The notes: a model not told the origin generated them from the sequence alone. A stretch of 64,000 nucleotides of DNA from Jiangella aurantiaca (GCF_004349105.1 NZ_SMLB01000002.1:1-64000), one strand, 5' to 3'; shown: positions 44,655 to 54,996, counted from the stretch's first letter. Numbers and translations are program-made.

Positions 44655-47168
44655 ATGAGTGATCAGACAGTGGGCACCAAAGGCGCGACGCGGCGCCAGC
44701 TGCTCAGAGGAGGGGCGGGCCTCGGCATGGGCCTCCTCGCGGCCGGTGTCGTTCCCGAGATCACAGGCGCCTCAGTCGCACGCGCGGCCGACGACGCGAC
44801 GCAGGAAGGTCGCCAGCGCGCCACCTTCGATTTCGGCTGGAAGTTCGTCCGCGGCGATCAGGACGGCGCCCAGGACCCGGCCTTCGACGATGCCGGCTGG
44901 CAGGACGTCGACCTTCCGCACGACTGGAGCATCGAAGGGCCACTGAGTGCCAGCGAGCCGTCAGGAGGGCCGGGTGGCTGGGTGCCGACCGGCATCGGCT
45001 GGTATCGCAAGCGTTTCACCGTGCCCAGCTCGCGGCCCGGCCACCGGTTCGTGATCGACTTCGACGGCGCCTACCAGAGAAGTACCGTCTGGATCAACGG
45101 ACACGAACTGGGTCACCGCCCTTACGGTTACGTCCCGTTCGCCTACGACCTGACCCCGCATCTCGTCGACGGCGACAATGTCATCGCTGTACGAGTGGAC
45201 AACTCCCGCCAGCCGAACAGCCGGTGGTACTCCGGCTCCGGGATCTACCGGCACACCTGGCTGACCGCGATGCACGACGTCCATGTCGGCCAGTGGGGCA
45301 CTCAGGTGATCGTGGAGCACGCCGCCGCCGAGACGGCCACCCTGCAGATCAGGACCAGAGTGCAGAACGAGGGCAGCCGCCCCCTTCAGGTCTTCCTGCA
45401 GACCGACCTGGTGGACGCGGAGGGACGCACGGTCGCGACGGTCGAGTCGTCCAAGACCATCCCGCACGGGAACGAGCACACGTTCCGCCAGCAGCTCGAC
45501 GTCGACGACCCCGAGTTGTGGACCGTGGACGATCCGGTGATGTACACGGTCAAGAGCACGGTCCGGACCCGGCCTGGCCCTGGCGGCGAGGCGCTCGGCG
45601 TCGTGGACGTCTACCTCACCCCGATCGGCATCCGGACCGCCGTCTTCGACGCGGACCGGGGCCTGCTGATCAATGGCCAGCAGGTCAAGATGAACGGGGT
45701 CAACCTTCACCACGACGGCGGCCTGGTCGGCGCCGCGGTCCCCGAGGGCGTCTGGGTCCGTCGCTTGGGAATCCTCAAGGAGATGGGGTGCAACGCGGTC
45801 CGGACGGGCCACACGCCGTTCGCCACCGAGGTCCTCGATCTCTTCGATCGCATGGGCTTCCTCGTGATGAACGAGGTGTTCGACGAGTGGAAGGCGCCCA
45901 AGCCGCAGGTGGCGCCGAACGGTTACAGCGCCTACTTCGAGGAGTGGTTCGAGCGCGACGTGGTCAACGTCGTGCACCGCGACCGCAACCACCCTTCGGT
46001 GGTGATGTGGAGCGCTGGCAACGAAGTCGCCGACCAGTCCCCCGAGGGAGACCCGAACGGGCATGTCACGCTACGGCGGCTCAACGAGGTGTTCCACCGC
46101 GAGGACCCGACGAGGTTGGTGACGGTCGGGTGCGACCGGATGGGACACGAGCGACCCGGAGCCGCCACTACCGACGAGTTCATCGCCGAGATGGACATCA
46201 TCGGCTACAACTACTGCAACCGCTGGCGCAACCGCGCCCATCTGTACATGGAGGTCGACCGCGAGAAGTGGGGCCACAAGCCCATGGTCGGCAGCGAGAG
46301 CTCGAGCATGACCACGAACCACAGCCTCGACGTCGAGAACCAGTACAAGTTCATCTCGACGCGTGACTACGCGTCCGGAGACTTCATGTGGACCGGAGTC
46401 GACTATCTCGGCGAGACGTCCTCACCCAACAGTCGGGGCTTCGGCGGAGGCGTGCTGAACCTGTGCGGGTTCAAGAAGAACGGCTACCACTTCTACCAGA
46501 GCCAGTGGACCGAAGAGCCGATGCTCTACCTCTTCCCGCACTGGAACCAGAACGTCCCGGTGGGACGGCTCGTCTCCGTCCGGTGCTTCACGAACTGCGA
46601 CTCGGTGGAGCTGTTTCTCCACGGCCGGTCGCTTGGTGTCAAGGGGTACTGGCACCCGGCAATCGGCATGATCGAGTCGTTCGGCAACTACCCGCCGGAG
46701 CGGAGCACCCCTCGCACCACCTCGGATCTCAGTCTCGTCTGGGACGTCCCGTACGAGCCGGGCACGCTCCGAGCCGTGGGGCGCAAGCTCAACGATGTCG
46801 CGGTGACGACGGAGCTCTCGACGACCTCAGCGCCTGCGGCCGTCAGGCTCTCGGTGGATCGGGACGAGATCACCGCCGACCGGCGCGATGTGGCGCATGT
46901 CGTCGCCGAGATCGTGGACGCCGACGGACTCGTGGTCCCCACCGCCAGCAACCGGGTCACCTGGTCGGTGAGCGGGCCGGTGACCTATCTCGGATCGGAC
47001 AACGGCAACATGTCCGATCTGCAGGACTACCGGCTCACCGAGCGGAACGCCTTCCAGGGCAGGCTGCTGGCGATCCTCCAGGCGCAGGACGAGTCTGGCG
47101 AGGTCACGGTGAGCGCCACCGCGCCCGGGCTCGCGGGGGCAACCGCCCAGTTCCGCGTAGACGGGTAG
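44655..47168 (+). CDS. Secreted GH2 family beta-galactosidase (Tat-type signal)
   Basis: TRRQLLRGGAGLGMGLLAAGVV signal; FGWKFVRGDQDGAQDPAFDDAGWQDVDLPHDWSIEGP; NAVRTGHTP; VVMWSAGNEVADQ. Confidence 0.92.
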   Translation: MSDQTVGTKGATRRQLLRGGAGLGMGLLAAGVVPEITGASVARAADDATQEGRQRATFDFGWKFVRGDQDGAQDPAFDDAGWQDVDLPHDWSIEGPLSASEPSGGPGGWVPTGIGWYRKRFTVPSSRPGHRFVIDFDGAYQRSTVWINGHELGHRPYGYVPFAYDLTPHLVDGDNVIAVRVDNSRQPNSRWYSGSGIYRHTWLTAMHDVHVGQWGTQVIVEHAAAETATLQIRTRVQNEGSRPLQVFLQTDLVDAEGRTVATVESSKTIPHGNEHTFRQQLDVDDPELWTVDDPVMYTVKSTVRTRPGPGGEALGVVDVYLTPIGIRTAVFDADRGLLINGQQVKMNGVNLHHDGGLVGAAVPEGVWVRRLGILKEMGCNAVRTGHTPFATEVLDLFDRMGFLVMNEVFDEWKAPKPQVAPNGYSAYFEEWFERDVVNVVHRDRNHPSVVMWSAGNEVADQSPEGDPNGHVTLRRLNEVFHREDPTRLVTVGCDRMGHERPGAATTDEFIAEMDIIGYNYCNRWRNRAHLYMEVDREKWGHKPMVGSESSSMTTNHSLDVENQYKFISTRDYASGDFMWTGVDYLGETSSPNSRGFGGGVLNLCGFKKNGYHFYQSQWTEEPMLYLFPHWNQNVPVGRLVSVRCFTNCDSVELFLHGRSLGVKGYWHPAIGMIESFGNYPPERSTPRTTSDLSLVWDVPYEPGTLRAVGRKLNDVAVTTELSTTSAPAAVRLSVDRDEITADRRDVAHVVAEIVDADGLVVPTASNRVTWSVSGPVTYLGSDNGNMSDLQDYRLTERNAFQGRLLAILQAQDESGEVTVSATAPGLAGATAQFRVDG

Positions 47169-47196
47169 CCGTGGACACCCACTAGGCCGGGTGATC

Positions 47197-47240
47197 GCGA
47201 TGGGAGGGGCTCGACATGGGTCGGGAGCCCCTCCCATCGC
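47197..47240 (+). terminator. Hairpin terminator after GH2
   Basis: gcgatgggaggggct-14nt-agcccctcccatcgc, perfect 15-bp stem. Confidence 0.7.
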
Positions 47241-47304
47241 CGGCGACCGCGCATTGAAGGGCGGCCATCGCATCGCCCGGTCTCAGAGCCGCTACCCACG
47301 GCTC

Positions 47305-47339
47305 CTGCGCGATTCGCAGGGCAGCTGCAATTAGCGCAG
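47305..47339. promoter_or_regulatory. Tandem CTGC-N7-GCAG operator (20-bp spacing) upstream of iclR
   Basis: CTGCGcgattCGCAG at 47305 and CTGCaattagcGCAG at 47325. Confidence 0.65.
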
Positions 47340-47479
47340 CGGCGTAGAGTTGCGCTCGGCCATCGTCGACAGCTGCTCGCACCGCTGAGTGATCGGCGCC
47401 TTGCTGGAAGGAAAGTGTGTCCGATGGGTAGAGCCACGGCCCGCGCCGAGGTGCGCTCGCGCGCACCGGGTGGACCTCG

Positions 47480-48226
47480 ATGACGCAGTCGGTTCATCGT
47501 GCCGCGGAGACGCTGATGTTCGTCGCTGAACGGCCGCGGAGCGTCGGCGAGGTCGCGCAGCGATTGGGGGTCCATTCGACCACCGCCCTGCGGATCCTCC
47601 ACGCGCTGCACAGCTGGCGGTTGCTGGACCGTCGGCCCAACGGGACCTACCGTCTCGGCGCGGCAGTCATGGAGCTCGGACAGCGAGCGCTGGAGTCGAT
47701 CGACATCCGCGACGTCGCCTTGCCGTTCATGCGCGATCTGAACCAGGCCACTGGAGAGACCGTCCACCTGGCGATCCTGGAGAACGGCCATGTCGTCTTC
47801 ATCGAGAAGATCGAGAGCCAGCACCCGGTGCGGATGTACTCGCGCATCGGCCTGATCGCGCCGTTGCACTGCACCGGCGTATCGAAGGCGATACTGGCTC
47901 AGTTGCCGCCTGCCGAGTTGGACGCGCTGATCGACGCGGCAGACCTGACGGCGTACACGCAGCACACGCTCACCACAGCCGATGCCCTTCGAGCCGACCT
48001 GAAGCTGACGAGATACCGAGGTTTCGCGGTTGACGAGCAGGAGCATGAGCTGGGTATCCGATGCGTCGCGGCCCCGATCATGCACGCCGATGGCCGAGTG
48101 GCGGCCTCGTTGAGCGTATCGGCGCCCGGCGTGCGGGTCAGCAAGAGAAGGCTCATGGAGTTCGTTGCGCCCTTGCAACGGGCTGTCAAAGGCGCGGAGG
48201 CAGAGCTGGGACGGCAGCCAGGCTGA
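47480..48226 (+). CDS. IclR family transcriptional regulator
   Basis: SVGEVAQRLGVHSTTALRILHALHSWRLLDRRPNGTYRLG HTH; GVSKAILAQLPP; IRCVAAPIMHADGRVAASLSVSAP. Confidence 0.93.
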   Translation: MTQSVHRAAETLMFVAERPRSVGEVAQRLGVHSTTALRILHALHSWRLLDRRPNGTYRLGAAVMELGQRALESIDIRDVALPFMRDLNQATGETVHLAILENGHVVFIEKIESQHPVRMYSRIGLIAPLHCTGVSKAILAQLPPAELDALIDAADLTAYTQHTLTTADALRADLKLTRYRGFAVDEQEHELGIRCVAAPIMHADGRVAASLSVSAPGVRVSKRRLMEFVAPLQRAVKGAEAELGRQPG

Positions 48227-48258
48227 GACGCGGGCGCTCGCAGCTGATGTACCTGCCG

Positions 48259-50328
48259 TCATCCCGTAGCACCGCTGGGCCGGACGCGGGCCGTCGGCGG
48301 TGCGGATCTGGTGGCCATCGAGATGACCGGCGTCCCTCCGGCCGGTTGAGCACCAGTGGTTCTCGCCGGAGGATCCAGCGGTCCCTGCACCACCGTGTAT
48401 CCGTACGGCTCCAGCCGCAACTCGGTGACCGGCACGTCGTCGAGCACGTGGCCGGAGCCCAGCGCCACCACGCGCGCCTGCTCACCGTGGTTGATGACCA
48501 CGAGGTGCTCGCCGGCACGGATCGCCTCCACGTCGGGATGGGCGGCCGCCAGCACGCCGGTCACTCCGGCGCGCGCGAAGACGTGGCGGGTGACCGCCTG
48601 CATGCCGTGATCGTCCGGCAGGGTGGCGAGGTAGTAGGCGGCGCCCACCCCGGCGAGATGCCGCGTGAAGGCGGGCCGGTCCTCGGCCCGTCCGGTGCTG
48701 AACCGGGCCAGGACCGTCGCACCGGCAGGCTCGATCTCCTCGGCGTAAGTCGTGCCGGTGTGGTCGGAGCCGTCGAGCCGGAAGGAGACGCGGCTCCGGC
48801 CGGGCAGCGCACCGAAGTCCTCCAGCCGGATGCCGAGCGTCGGTCCGAGCTGGGTGAGGAAGCCGCCCTCGCGGAAGGCATCGTGCTCGTCGACGATGTC
48901 GGTGAAACCGGCGACCAGGAGATGACCGCCGCCTCGGACGTAGCCGGCGAGGTTGGCAGCGGCCGCCGCTGGCAGGAGGTACTGCACGGGCGCGAGGACG
49001 ACGTCGTAGGCGGACAGGTCGTGGTCGGCCTTGCGGATGTCGACCTGGACGTGCTGGCGGTGGATGGCCGCGTACCAGCGCACGACGATGTCGGTGTAGT
49101 CCAGCTCGACCGGGTGGTCGGGGTTGCTCACCGCCCACAGGTTGTCCCAGTCGAACAGCAGCGCCACCCGCACGTCGGCGGCCGTCATGGCGATCTCCGG
49201 TAGCCGCGTCAGTTCCGCGCCGAGCCGCACGACCTCACGCCACGTGCGGGTCTGCGTACCGGCGTGCGGCAGCATCGCCGAGTGGAACTTCTCGCTTCCG
49301 GACCGGGACTGACGCCACTGGAAGAACATGACGCCGCCTGCTCCACGCGCGACGGCCTGCATGCTGAGTGCGGCCATCTGTCCAGGGGCCTTGGGCGCGT
49401 TGGCCGGCCGCCAATTGACCGCGTTCGTGGCCTGTTCCATGAGGACCCAGGGCTTGCCGCCGCCGAGTGAGCGCATCAGGTCCCGGGTGAACGCCGCTCG
49501 GCGGAACGACTCCGGGTCAGCCGGGTCGGGATAGCTGTCGTCTGCGATGAGGTCGAGCTCGTCGGCCCAGCGCCAGTAGTCCAGCGCGGGGAACGGACCC
49601 ATGAAGTTCGTCGTGACGGGCTGGGTCGCGCCGGAGGCGGCGATGGCCTCGCGCTCCATGACGAGCAGTTCGAGCGTCGCGTCGGAGGTGAAGCGGCGGA
49701 AGTCGAGCAGGGCGGCCGGGTTCTGGCTGTACGGGGCGGAGCGCGGCGGCAGGACCTGTTCGAACGAGGTGTAGCGCTGCGACCAGAAGTCGGTGCCCCA
49801 GGCGGTGTTGAGCGTGCCGATGTCGCCGTACCGGCGGTGCAGCCACCCCTGGAACGCGTCGCGGGCGTTGTCGGAGTAGTCGTAGGGGACGTGGCAGCCG
49901 TACTCGTTGTTGACGTGCCACATGACCACGGCCGGGTGACCGGCGTATCGCCCGGCGATCGTCGTCACCAGCTCGAGCGCCAGGCGCCGGTACACCGGCG
50001 ACGTCACCGCGTAGTGCTGCCGGCTGCCGGGCCACAGCACGGTGCCGTCGGCCAGCTGAGGCAGCATCTCGGGATAGCGGTGCGTGGCCCATGGCGGCGG
50101 CGAGGCGGTGGCGGTCGCCAGGTTCACGGCGACGCCGTGGGCGTGCAGGATGCCGATGACCTCGTCGAGCCAGCCGAAGTCGAACTCGCCCTCGGCGGGC
50201 TGGATACGGGACCAGGAGAACATGCCGAGGCTCACGAGGTTGACGCCCGCGGCCCGCATGAGCTCCGCGTCTCGGGGCCAGAGTTCGGAGGGCCACTGCT
50301 CGGGGTTGTAGTCGCCTCCGTAGTACAC
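48259..50328 (-). CDS. GH42 family beta-galactosidase
   Basis: MYYGGDYNPEQWPSELWPRDAELMRAAGVNLVSLGMFSWSRIQPAEGEFDF; VVMWHVNNEYGCH; WVLMEQATNAVNWRP. Confidence 0.95.
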   Translation of the reverse strand: MYYGGDYNPEQWPSELWPRDAELMRAAGVNLVSLGMFSWSRIQPAEGEFDFGWLDEVIGILHAHGVAVNLATATASPPPWATHRYPEMLPQLADGTVLWPGSRQHYAVTSPVYRRLALELVTTIAGRYAGHPAVVMWHVNNEYGCHVPYDYSDNARDAFQGWLHRRYGDIGTLNTAWGTDFWSQRYTSFEQVLPPRSAPYSQNPAALLDFRRFTSDATLELLVMEREAIAASGATQPVTTNFMGPFPALDYWRWADELDLIADDSYPDPADPESFRRAAFTRDLMRSLGGGKPWVLMEQATNAVNWRPANAPKAPGQMAALSMQAVARGAGGVMFFQWRQSRSGSEKFHSAMLPHAGTQTRTWREVVRLGAELTRLPEIAMTAADVRVALLFDWDNLWAVSNPDHPVELDYTDIVVRWYAAIHRQHVQVDIRKADHDLSAYDVVLAPVQYLLPAAAAANLAGYVRGGGHLLVAGFTDIVDEHDAFREGGFLTQLGPTLGIRLEDFGALPGRSRVSFRLDGSDHTGTTYAEEIEPAGATVLARFSTGRAEDRPAFTRHLAGVGAAYYLATLPDDHGMQAVTRHVFARAGVTGVLAAAHPDVEAIRAGEHLVVINHGEQARVVALGSGHVLDDVPVTELRLEPYGYTVVQGPLDPPARTTGAQPAGGTPVISMATRSAPPTARVRPSGATG

Positions 50329-50399
50329 ATGGCCTCCTGCGGTCGGGACCGGGCTCGGGCGCGCGGCCGGTGAGCGTGGTCGTTCGTGGCGAGCGGCGA

Positions 50400-51413
50400 T
50401 CAGACGGAGCCGCCTCCGCTGCTCTCCCGTTCGATGAGCTCGGGGTCGAACGCGATCTGCTTGACGGCGGAGTCGGCGTTGGCCAGCCGCTCGATCAGCA
50501 GCTCCGCGGCGCTCTGTCCCATGGCGAGAGCGGGCTGGCGGACGGAGCTGAGCGGAACACTCGTGTTCGCGGCGAAGTCGCTGTCGTCGTAGCCCACGAT
50601 GGCGACGTCGCCGGGAATGCGCAGCCCGGCACGCAGCAGCGACTGCATGAGGCCGATCGCTTCCATGTCGCTGGCCGCGAAGACGCCGTCGGGGCGCTCG
50701 CCGGCCGGCATTGCCGCGATGCGGTCGCCGGTCTCACGTCCGACGCGCAGGCCGACACCGTCGCCCTCTCGCACGGTGAGCGTGGCTCCGCCGGCCGCCG
50801 CCACCGCCTCGCGGCACCCGGCCAGCCGGTCGGCGTTCTGGCGAACACCGAGGGGACCACCGACGAACCAGATGCGGGTGCGGCCGATCGCGATCAGGTG
50901 CTCGGTGGCGAGCCGTCCTCCGCCGACGTCGTCGAGCCAGACCGAGTCGAAGTCGCCGGCGTCGTCACGGGCGTCGAGAAGGACGACCGGGACGCCTCGT
51001 TGATGCAGCCGGTGCATTGCCGAGAGGTCGTGGGTCACCGGAGTGACCAGAACGCCGTCGACGCGATACTGCTCGAAGTTGGCCAGGTGGCGGGCCTGGC
51101 GGGCCACCGATTCGTAGCTGTTGCCGACCATCACCGACAGGCCGGCCCGCTCGGCGACGGTCTCGGCGCCGAAGATCACCTGGTTGAAGAACGGGATGGC
51201 CGTGTTGAACACGGCCATCCCGATGGTGCCGCTGCGCACACCACGCAACTGGCGCGCGGGCAGGTTGGGCACGTAGCCGAGAGTCTCGATCGCCGCGCGG
51301 ACGCGGGCCGCCGAGGCGGCGCCCACGCGTTCGGGACGATTGAGCACGTTCGAGACGGTGCTCACCGATACTCCGGCCAGCGCAGCGACCTCTCGGATGC
51401 CGACGGTACCCAC
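50400..51413 (-). CDS. LacI family transcriptional regulator
   Basis: MGTVGIREVAALAGVSVSTVSNVLNRPERV. Confidence 0.93.
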   Translation of the reverse strand: MGTVGIREVAALAGVSVSTVSNVLNRPERVGAASAARVRAAIETLGYVPNLPARQLRGVRSGTIGMAVFNTAIPFFNQVIFGAETVAERAGLSVMVGNSYESVARQARHLANFEQYRVDGVLVTPVTHDLSAMHRLHQRGVPVVLLDARDDAGDFDSVWLDDVGGGRLATEHLIAIGRTRIWFVGGPLGVRQNADRLAGCREAVAAAGGATLTVREGDGVGLRVGRETGDRIAAMPAGERPDGVFAASDMEAIGLMQSLLRAGLRIPGDVAIVGYDDSDFAANTSVPLSSVRQPALAMGQSAAELLIERLANADSAVKQIAFDPELIERESSGGGSV

Positions 51414-51667
51414 CGTTGCCTCACTCTCATCTTGCCGCGCAGATCTCGACGGCCGGTCGCCGCCGAGGCCTGTGCGCCGACGGGCGACGAGCGGGTCGCC
51501 CGGTCTCCCTCATCTCGCACGGCTCCGGATGCCGGAGCGATTCATGGTGTCCTCCAGTGACATCATGATGGTCCTGCGGGGCTTTCCTGAACGCCCAGCC
51601 CGGCCCGGTGACGCTGCGCGGCTTCGGACACGCAGCGCCCCAGGACCCGTCGCAACGCCTCGGCTCG

Positions 51668-53017
51668 TCAGCCTCCGGCGACGGGGATCGCCTGGGACTC
51701 CAGCGCCTCGATGGTCTTCTGCTGCCCGGTCTCAAGCGCCTCGACCAACGTGCCGGTTCCGTTGATGGCGGCGGCGAATCCGTCGCCGATGTCGCTGTAG
51801 GTCTGCGTCATGGTCGGGCCCCACGGGAAGTCGGGGTTGACGTTCTGTGCCGCCTCGGCGAAGACCTCGGCGATGACTTGTCCGCCGAAGAACTCCTCCG
51901 GCTGGTTGAGCTGCGGAAGCTGCTGCCCGGCCGTCGTCGCCGGGTAGAGTCCGCCGAGCTCGTTGAGCGCGGCCAGCGCCTCCTCGCTGGTGTTCAGCCA
52001 GAGTGCGAACTGCGCCGCCTCGTGCGGGTGCTCCGTCGAGGACGTGACCGCGGCCGTCGAGCCGCCCCAGTTGCCGGCCGCGTTCGTGCCCTCCGTCCAT
52101 TGGGGCATCGGCGCGACCGCCCAGGCTCCGGCGCTCGCCGCCGCGTTCTGCTCGATGAGCGCGTTGCCCCAGTACGGGCTCACCCAGGTCCAGACCTCGC
52201 CGGTCTCGAGCGCCGCCCACCACTCGTCGGACCAGGACGCCATCGGTCGGGCGAGGTCCTCGTCCAGCATCCGCTGCCAGTACTCGGCGACCTGCACCGA
52301 CTCGGGGCCGGTGAAGTCCACCGTCCATTCGCCGTCGGCCACGGAGAACCACGATCCGCCGGCCTCCCACACCTGGCCGAGGAACCAGTTCACGTCGCTG
52401 TCGGAGAAGTGGTGGATGTGGCCGCCCTGTGCCTGGATCACCTTGGCCGCCTCGTAGTAGTCCTCCCACGTCGCCGGCGGCTCGATGCCGGCAGCGGCGA
52501 ACAGGTCGGCGCGGTACCACATGCCGATGGGGCCGGTGTCCTGCGGGATGGCGTAGACCGCGTCGTTCTCGCCGAAGGTGACCTGCTCCCAGGTCCAGTC
52601 GATGAACTCGTCCTGCGCGTCCATCACCCCGGCGCAGTCCGCGAGGTTGACGAGGGCGTCTTGGAGACGGAAGTTGGCCAGTGCGTCGTACTCGATCTGA
52701 GCGAGGTCAGGCGCGTTGCCGGCCTCGATGCCGTTGAAGAAGGTCTGGTAGGCGTCGATCCCGGTGGGCCCGGTGACGAACTCGACCTGGATGTCGGGGT
52801 TCTGCTCGTTCCAGAGCTCGACCACCTGGTCCATACCGGGCACCCAGGAGTAGTACTCCAGGGTGACCGGTTCACCGGCGGGCTCGCAGGAGCCGCCGCC
52901 ACCGCCCTGGTCGTCACCGCCCTCGGCCGCGGTGTCGTCGTCGCTGCAGCCGGCCAGGACCAGCGCTCCTGCCAGGGACAGCACAGTCAGCCCGGCTGCC
53001 CGTCGTGTCCGTCGCAT
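51668..53017 (-). CDS. Extracellular solute-binding protein, sugar ABC transporter (lipoprotein)
   Basis: MRRTRRAAGLTVLSLAGALVLAGCSDDD lipobox. Confidence 0.93.
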   Translation of the reverse strand: MRRTRRAAGLTVLSLAGALVLAGCSDDDTAAEGGDDQGGGGGSCEPAGEPVTLEYYSWVPGMDQVVELWNEQNPDIQVEFVTGPTGIDAYQTFFNGIEAGNAPDLAQIEYDALANFRLQDALVNLADCAGVMDAQDEFIDWTWEQVTFGENDAVYAIPQDTGPIGMWYRADLFAAAGIEPPATWEDYYEAAKVIQAQGGHIHHFSDSDVNWFLGQVWEAGGSWFSVADGEWTVDFTGPESVQVAEYWQRMLDEDLARPMASWSDEWWAALETGEVWTWVSPYWGNALIEQNAAASAGAWAVAPMPQWTEGTNAAGNWGGSTAAVTSSTEHPHEAAQFALWLNTSEEALAALNELGGLYPATTAGQQLPQLNQPEEFFGGQVIAEVFAEAAQNVNPDFPWGPTMTQTYSDIGDGFAAAINGTGTLVEALETGQQKTIEALESQAIPVAGG

Positions 53018-53089
53018 GTTTCCCTACCTCCCCGGATGTGGCGGCCAATGGATGTGGATGTCACGGCCGCACGGTGTGACTTGCGTTCG

Positions 53090-53998
53090 TTACTTGACGC
53101 CGCCCGTGCCGAGACCGGAGCGCCAGAAGCGCTGCAGGCACAGGAAGGCGATGATCAGTGGCACGACCGAGAGGAGCGCGCCGACGATGACGAAGGTCCG
53201 TAGTTCCGCCGCCTGCTGGGTCGCCTGGCTGTTCCAGACGTAGAGACCCAGCGTGACGGGGAACAGCGACTCGCTGCGCAGCATGATCAGCGGCAGGAAG
53301 AAGTTGTTCCAGATGTGCACGAACTGGAACAAGTACACGGTCACCAGGGCGGGCGCCATGATCGGCGCCGCGACCCGAAAGAACGTGCGCAGCTCACCGG
53401 AGCCGTCGATCCGCGCGGCCTCGAGCAGCTCATCGGGCACACCTGAGGCCGCGTAGACCCGGCTCAGGTAGACCCCGAACGGGCTGACCAGGCTGGGCAG
53501 GAACACCGCCCAGAACGAGTTCGTCTGACCGACGTTGCTGAACAGCAGGAACAGCGGCAGCGCGAGCGCCGTCGCGGGCACGAGGACGCCACCGAGGACC
53601 ACGTTGAACAGCAGTTCCCGGCCACGGAACCGGAACTTCGCGAGCACATACCCCGCCATCCCGGCGAACACGGTGGCGCCAAGCGCCCCGACGCCTGCGT
53701 AGAGCAGGCTGTTGAGCGTCCACCGCAGGAACATCCCGTCGCGGTGGGTCGCGACGTCGGCGATGTTGCCGAACAGCTCGAAGTCGGCGAACCACAGCGG
53801 ATTGGTGCTGTTGAGGTCGGATCGCTGCTTGCTGGCCGCGATGAGCAGCCACCACAGCGGGGCGAGCATGTAGACGGCGAAGACCGCCATGACAAGGAAC
53901 GGCAGCGCGTCGCCCGCGGCGCGTCCGCGCAGACCGCGGACGAGCCCGCCCGTTTCGGATGGACGCGTGGCCGCGCGCGCGGCGGTGCGGGTGCTCAT
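53090..53998 (-). CDS. Sugar ABC transporter permease (MalG-like)
   Basis: EAARIDGSGELRTFFRVAAPIMAPALVTVYLFQFVHIWNNFF; ATG at 53998 overlaps upstream stop. Confidence 0.92.
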   Translation of the reverse strand: MSTRTAARAATRPSETGGLVRGLRGRAAGDALPFLVMAVFAVYMLAPLWWLLIAASKQRSDLNSTNPLWFADFELFGNIADVATHRDGMFLRWTLNSLLYAGVGALGATVFAGMAGYVLAKFRFRGRELLFNVVLGGVLVPATALALPLFLLFSNVGQTNSFWAVFLPSLVSPFGVYLSRVYAASGVPDELLEAARIDGSGELRTFFRVAAPIMAPALVTVYLFQFVHIWNNFFLPLIMLRSESLFPVTLGLYVWNSQATQQAAELRTFVIVGALLSVVPLIIAFLCLQRFWRSGLGTGGVK

Positions 53999-54909
53999 GC
54001 CTGCACCCCGCGCTGACTGATCTTGAGGAATCCGAACGACAGGGCGAACGTCGTGAGCGCCAGGACGACGGAGAACGCCGCGGCCAAGTGGAAGTTCGGG
54101 ATGTTCGACGTGCCGAACACGACCAGGTTGGGCGTGTAGGTGCTCGTGATCGCCGACGTCAGGGACCGGAAGACCTGCGGCTCGGTGAACAGCTGCAGCG
54201 TCCCGATGATGGAGAACACGCCGGTCAGCACGAGCGCCGGACGCACCAGCGGGATCTTCACCGACCACGCCACCCGCACCGCGCCGGCGCCGTCCATGCG
54301 CGCGGCCTCGTAGAGCTCCGGCGGCACCGCCTTGAGGGCGGCGTAGAGGATCAGCATGTTGTAGCCGGTGAACATCCAGGTCGTCACGTTCGCCAGCGAC
54401 CACAGGATGACCGAGCCGGACATGAACTCGATCCGCTCGGTCAGCCAGCCGAACGGCGACAGCGAGGGCGAGTACAGGAAGCCCCAGATGATCGCCGCGA
54501 TCACGCCCGGCACCGCGTACGGAACGAAGAACACGAGCCGGAAGAACCGCTTGAACCGCAGCCGGCCGGAGTCCAGCAGCAACGCGAACAGCAGAGCCAG
54601 CCCGAGCATGACAGGCACCTGCACGATCCCGAAGAGCAGCACCCGCCCGAAACTGGCCAGGAACGCGTCGTCCTGGAACACCCGCGCATACTGGTCGAAC
54701 CCGCCGAAGACCTCCCTCGGCGCACCGAAGGTTCCTTCCCGCTCCACCTTCAGGAACGACTGGTACACGGCATAGGCGACGGGCGCCAGGTAGAACGCGG
54801 CGAACAGGACGAAGAACGGCAGCAACAGCAGCACCGCGGCACCCAGGCGGCCCCGGCCCGCCGCTCCGCGGGGGGACCGTCGTGCCGCGACCGTCGCCTG
54901 CGCCATCAT
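53995..54909 (-). CDS. Sugar ABC transporter permease (MalF-like)
   Basis: EAARMDGAGAVRVAWSVKIPLVRPALVLTGVFS. Confidence 0.92.
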   Translation of the reverse strand: MMAQATVAARRSPRGAAGRGRLGAAVLLLLPFFVLFAAFYLAPVAYAVYQSFLKVEREGTFGAPREVFGGFDQYARVFQDDAFLASFGRVLLFGIVQVPVMLGLALLFALLLDSGRLRFKRFFRLVFFVPYAVPGVIAAIIWGFLYSPSLSPFGWLTERIEFMSGSVILWSLANVTTWMFTGYNMLILYAALKAVPPELYEAARMDGAGAVRVAWSVKIPLVRPALVLTGVFSIIGTLQLFTEPQVFRSLTSAITSTYTPNLVVFGTSNIPNFHLAAAFSVVLALTTFALSFGFLKISQRGVQA

Positions 54910-54952
54910 CTCGCCTCCTTGCTGCTGGAATGTGTGGTTGTCGCGGGTTCGG

Positions 54953-54996
54953 CGAGGCGTCGCCGGTCCGGGGCCGTCCGGCCCGGCGACGCCTCG
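54953..54996 (-). terminator. Intra-operon hairpin between GH53 and permease genes (terminator/attenuator)
   Basis: cgaggcgtcgccgg-16nt-ccggcgacgcctcg, perfect 14-bp stem 22 nt after the GH53 stop. Confidence 0.65.

Noticed and set aside
51522-51538. GCTCCGG-atg-CCGGAGC hairpin and CATCATGATG (51561-51570) upstream of lacI 50400-51413
   Set aside because: Short inverted repeats expected by chance in GC-rich DNA; no matching partner site found near the operon
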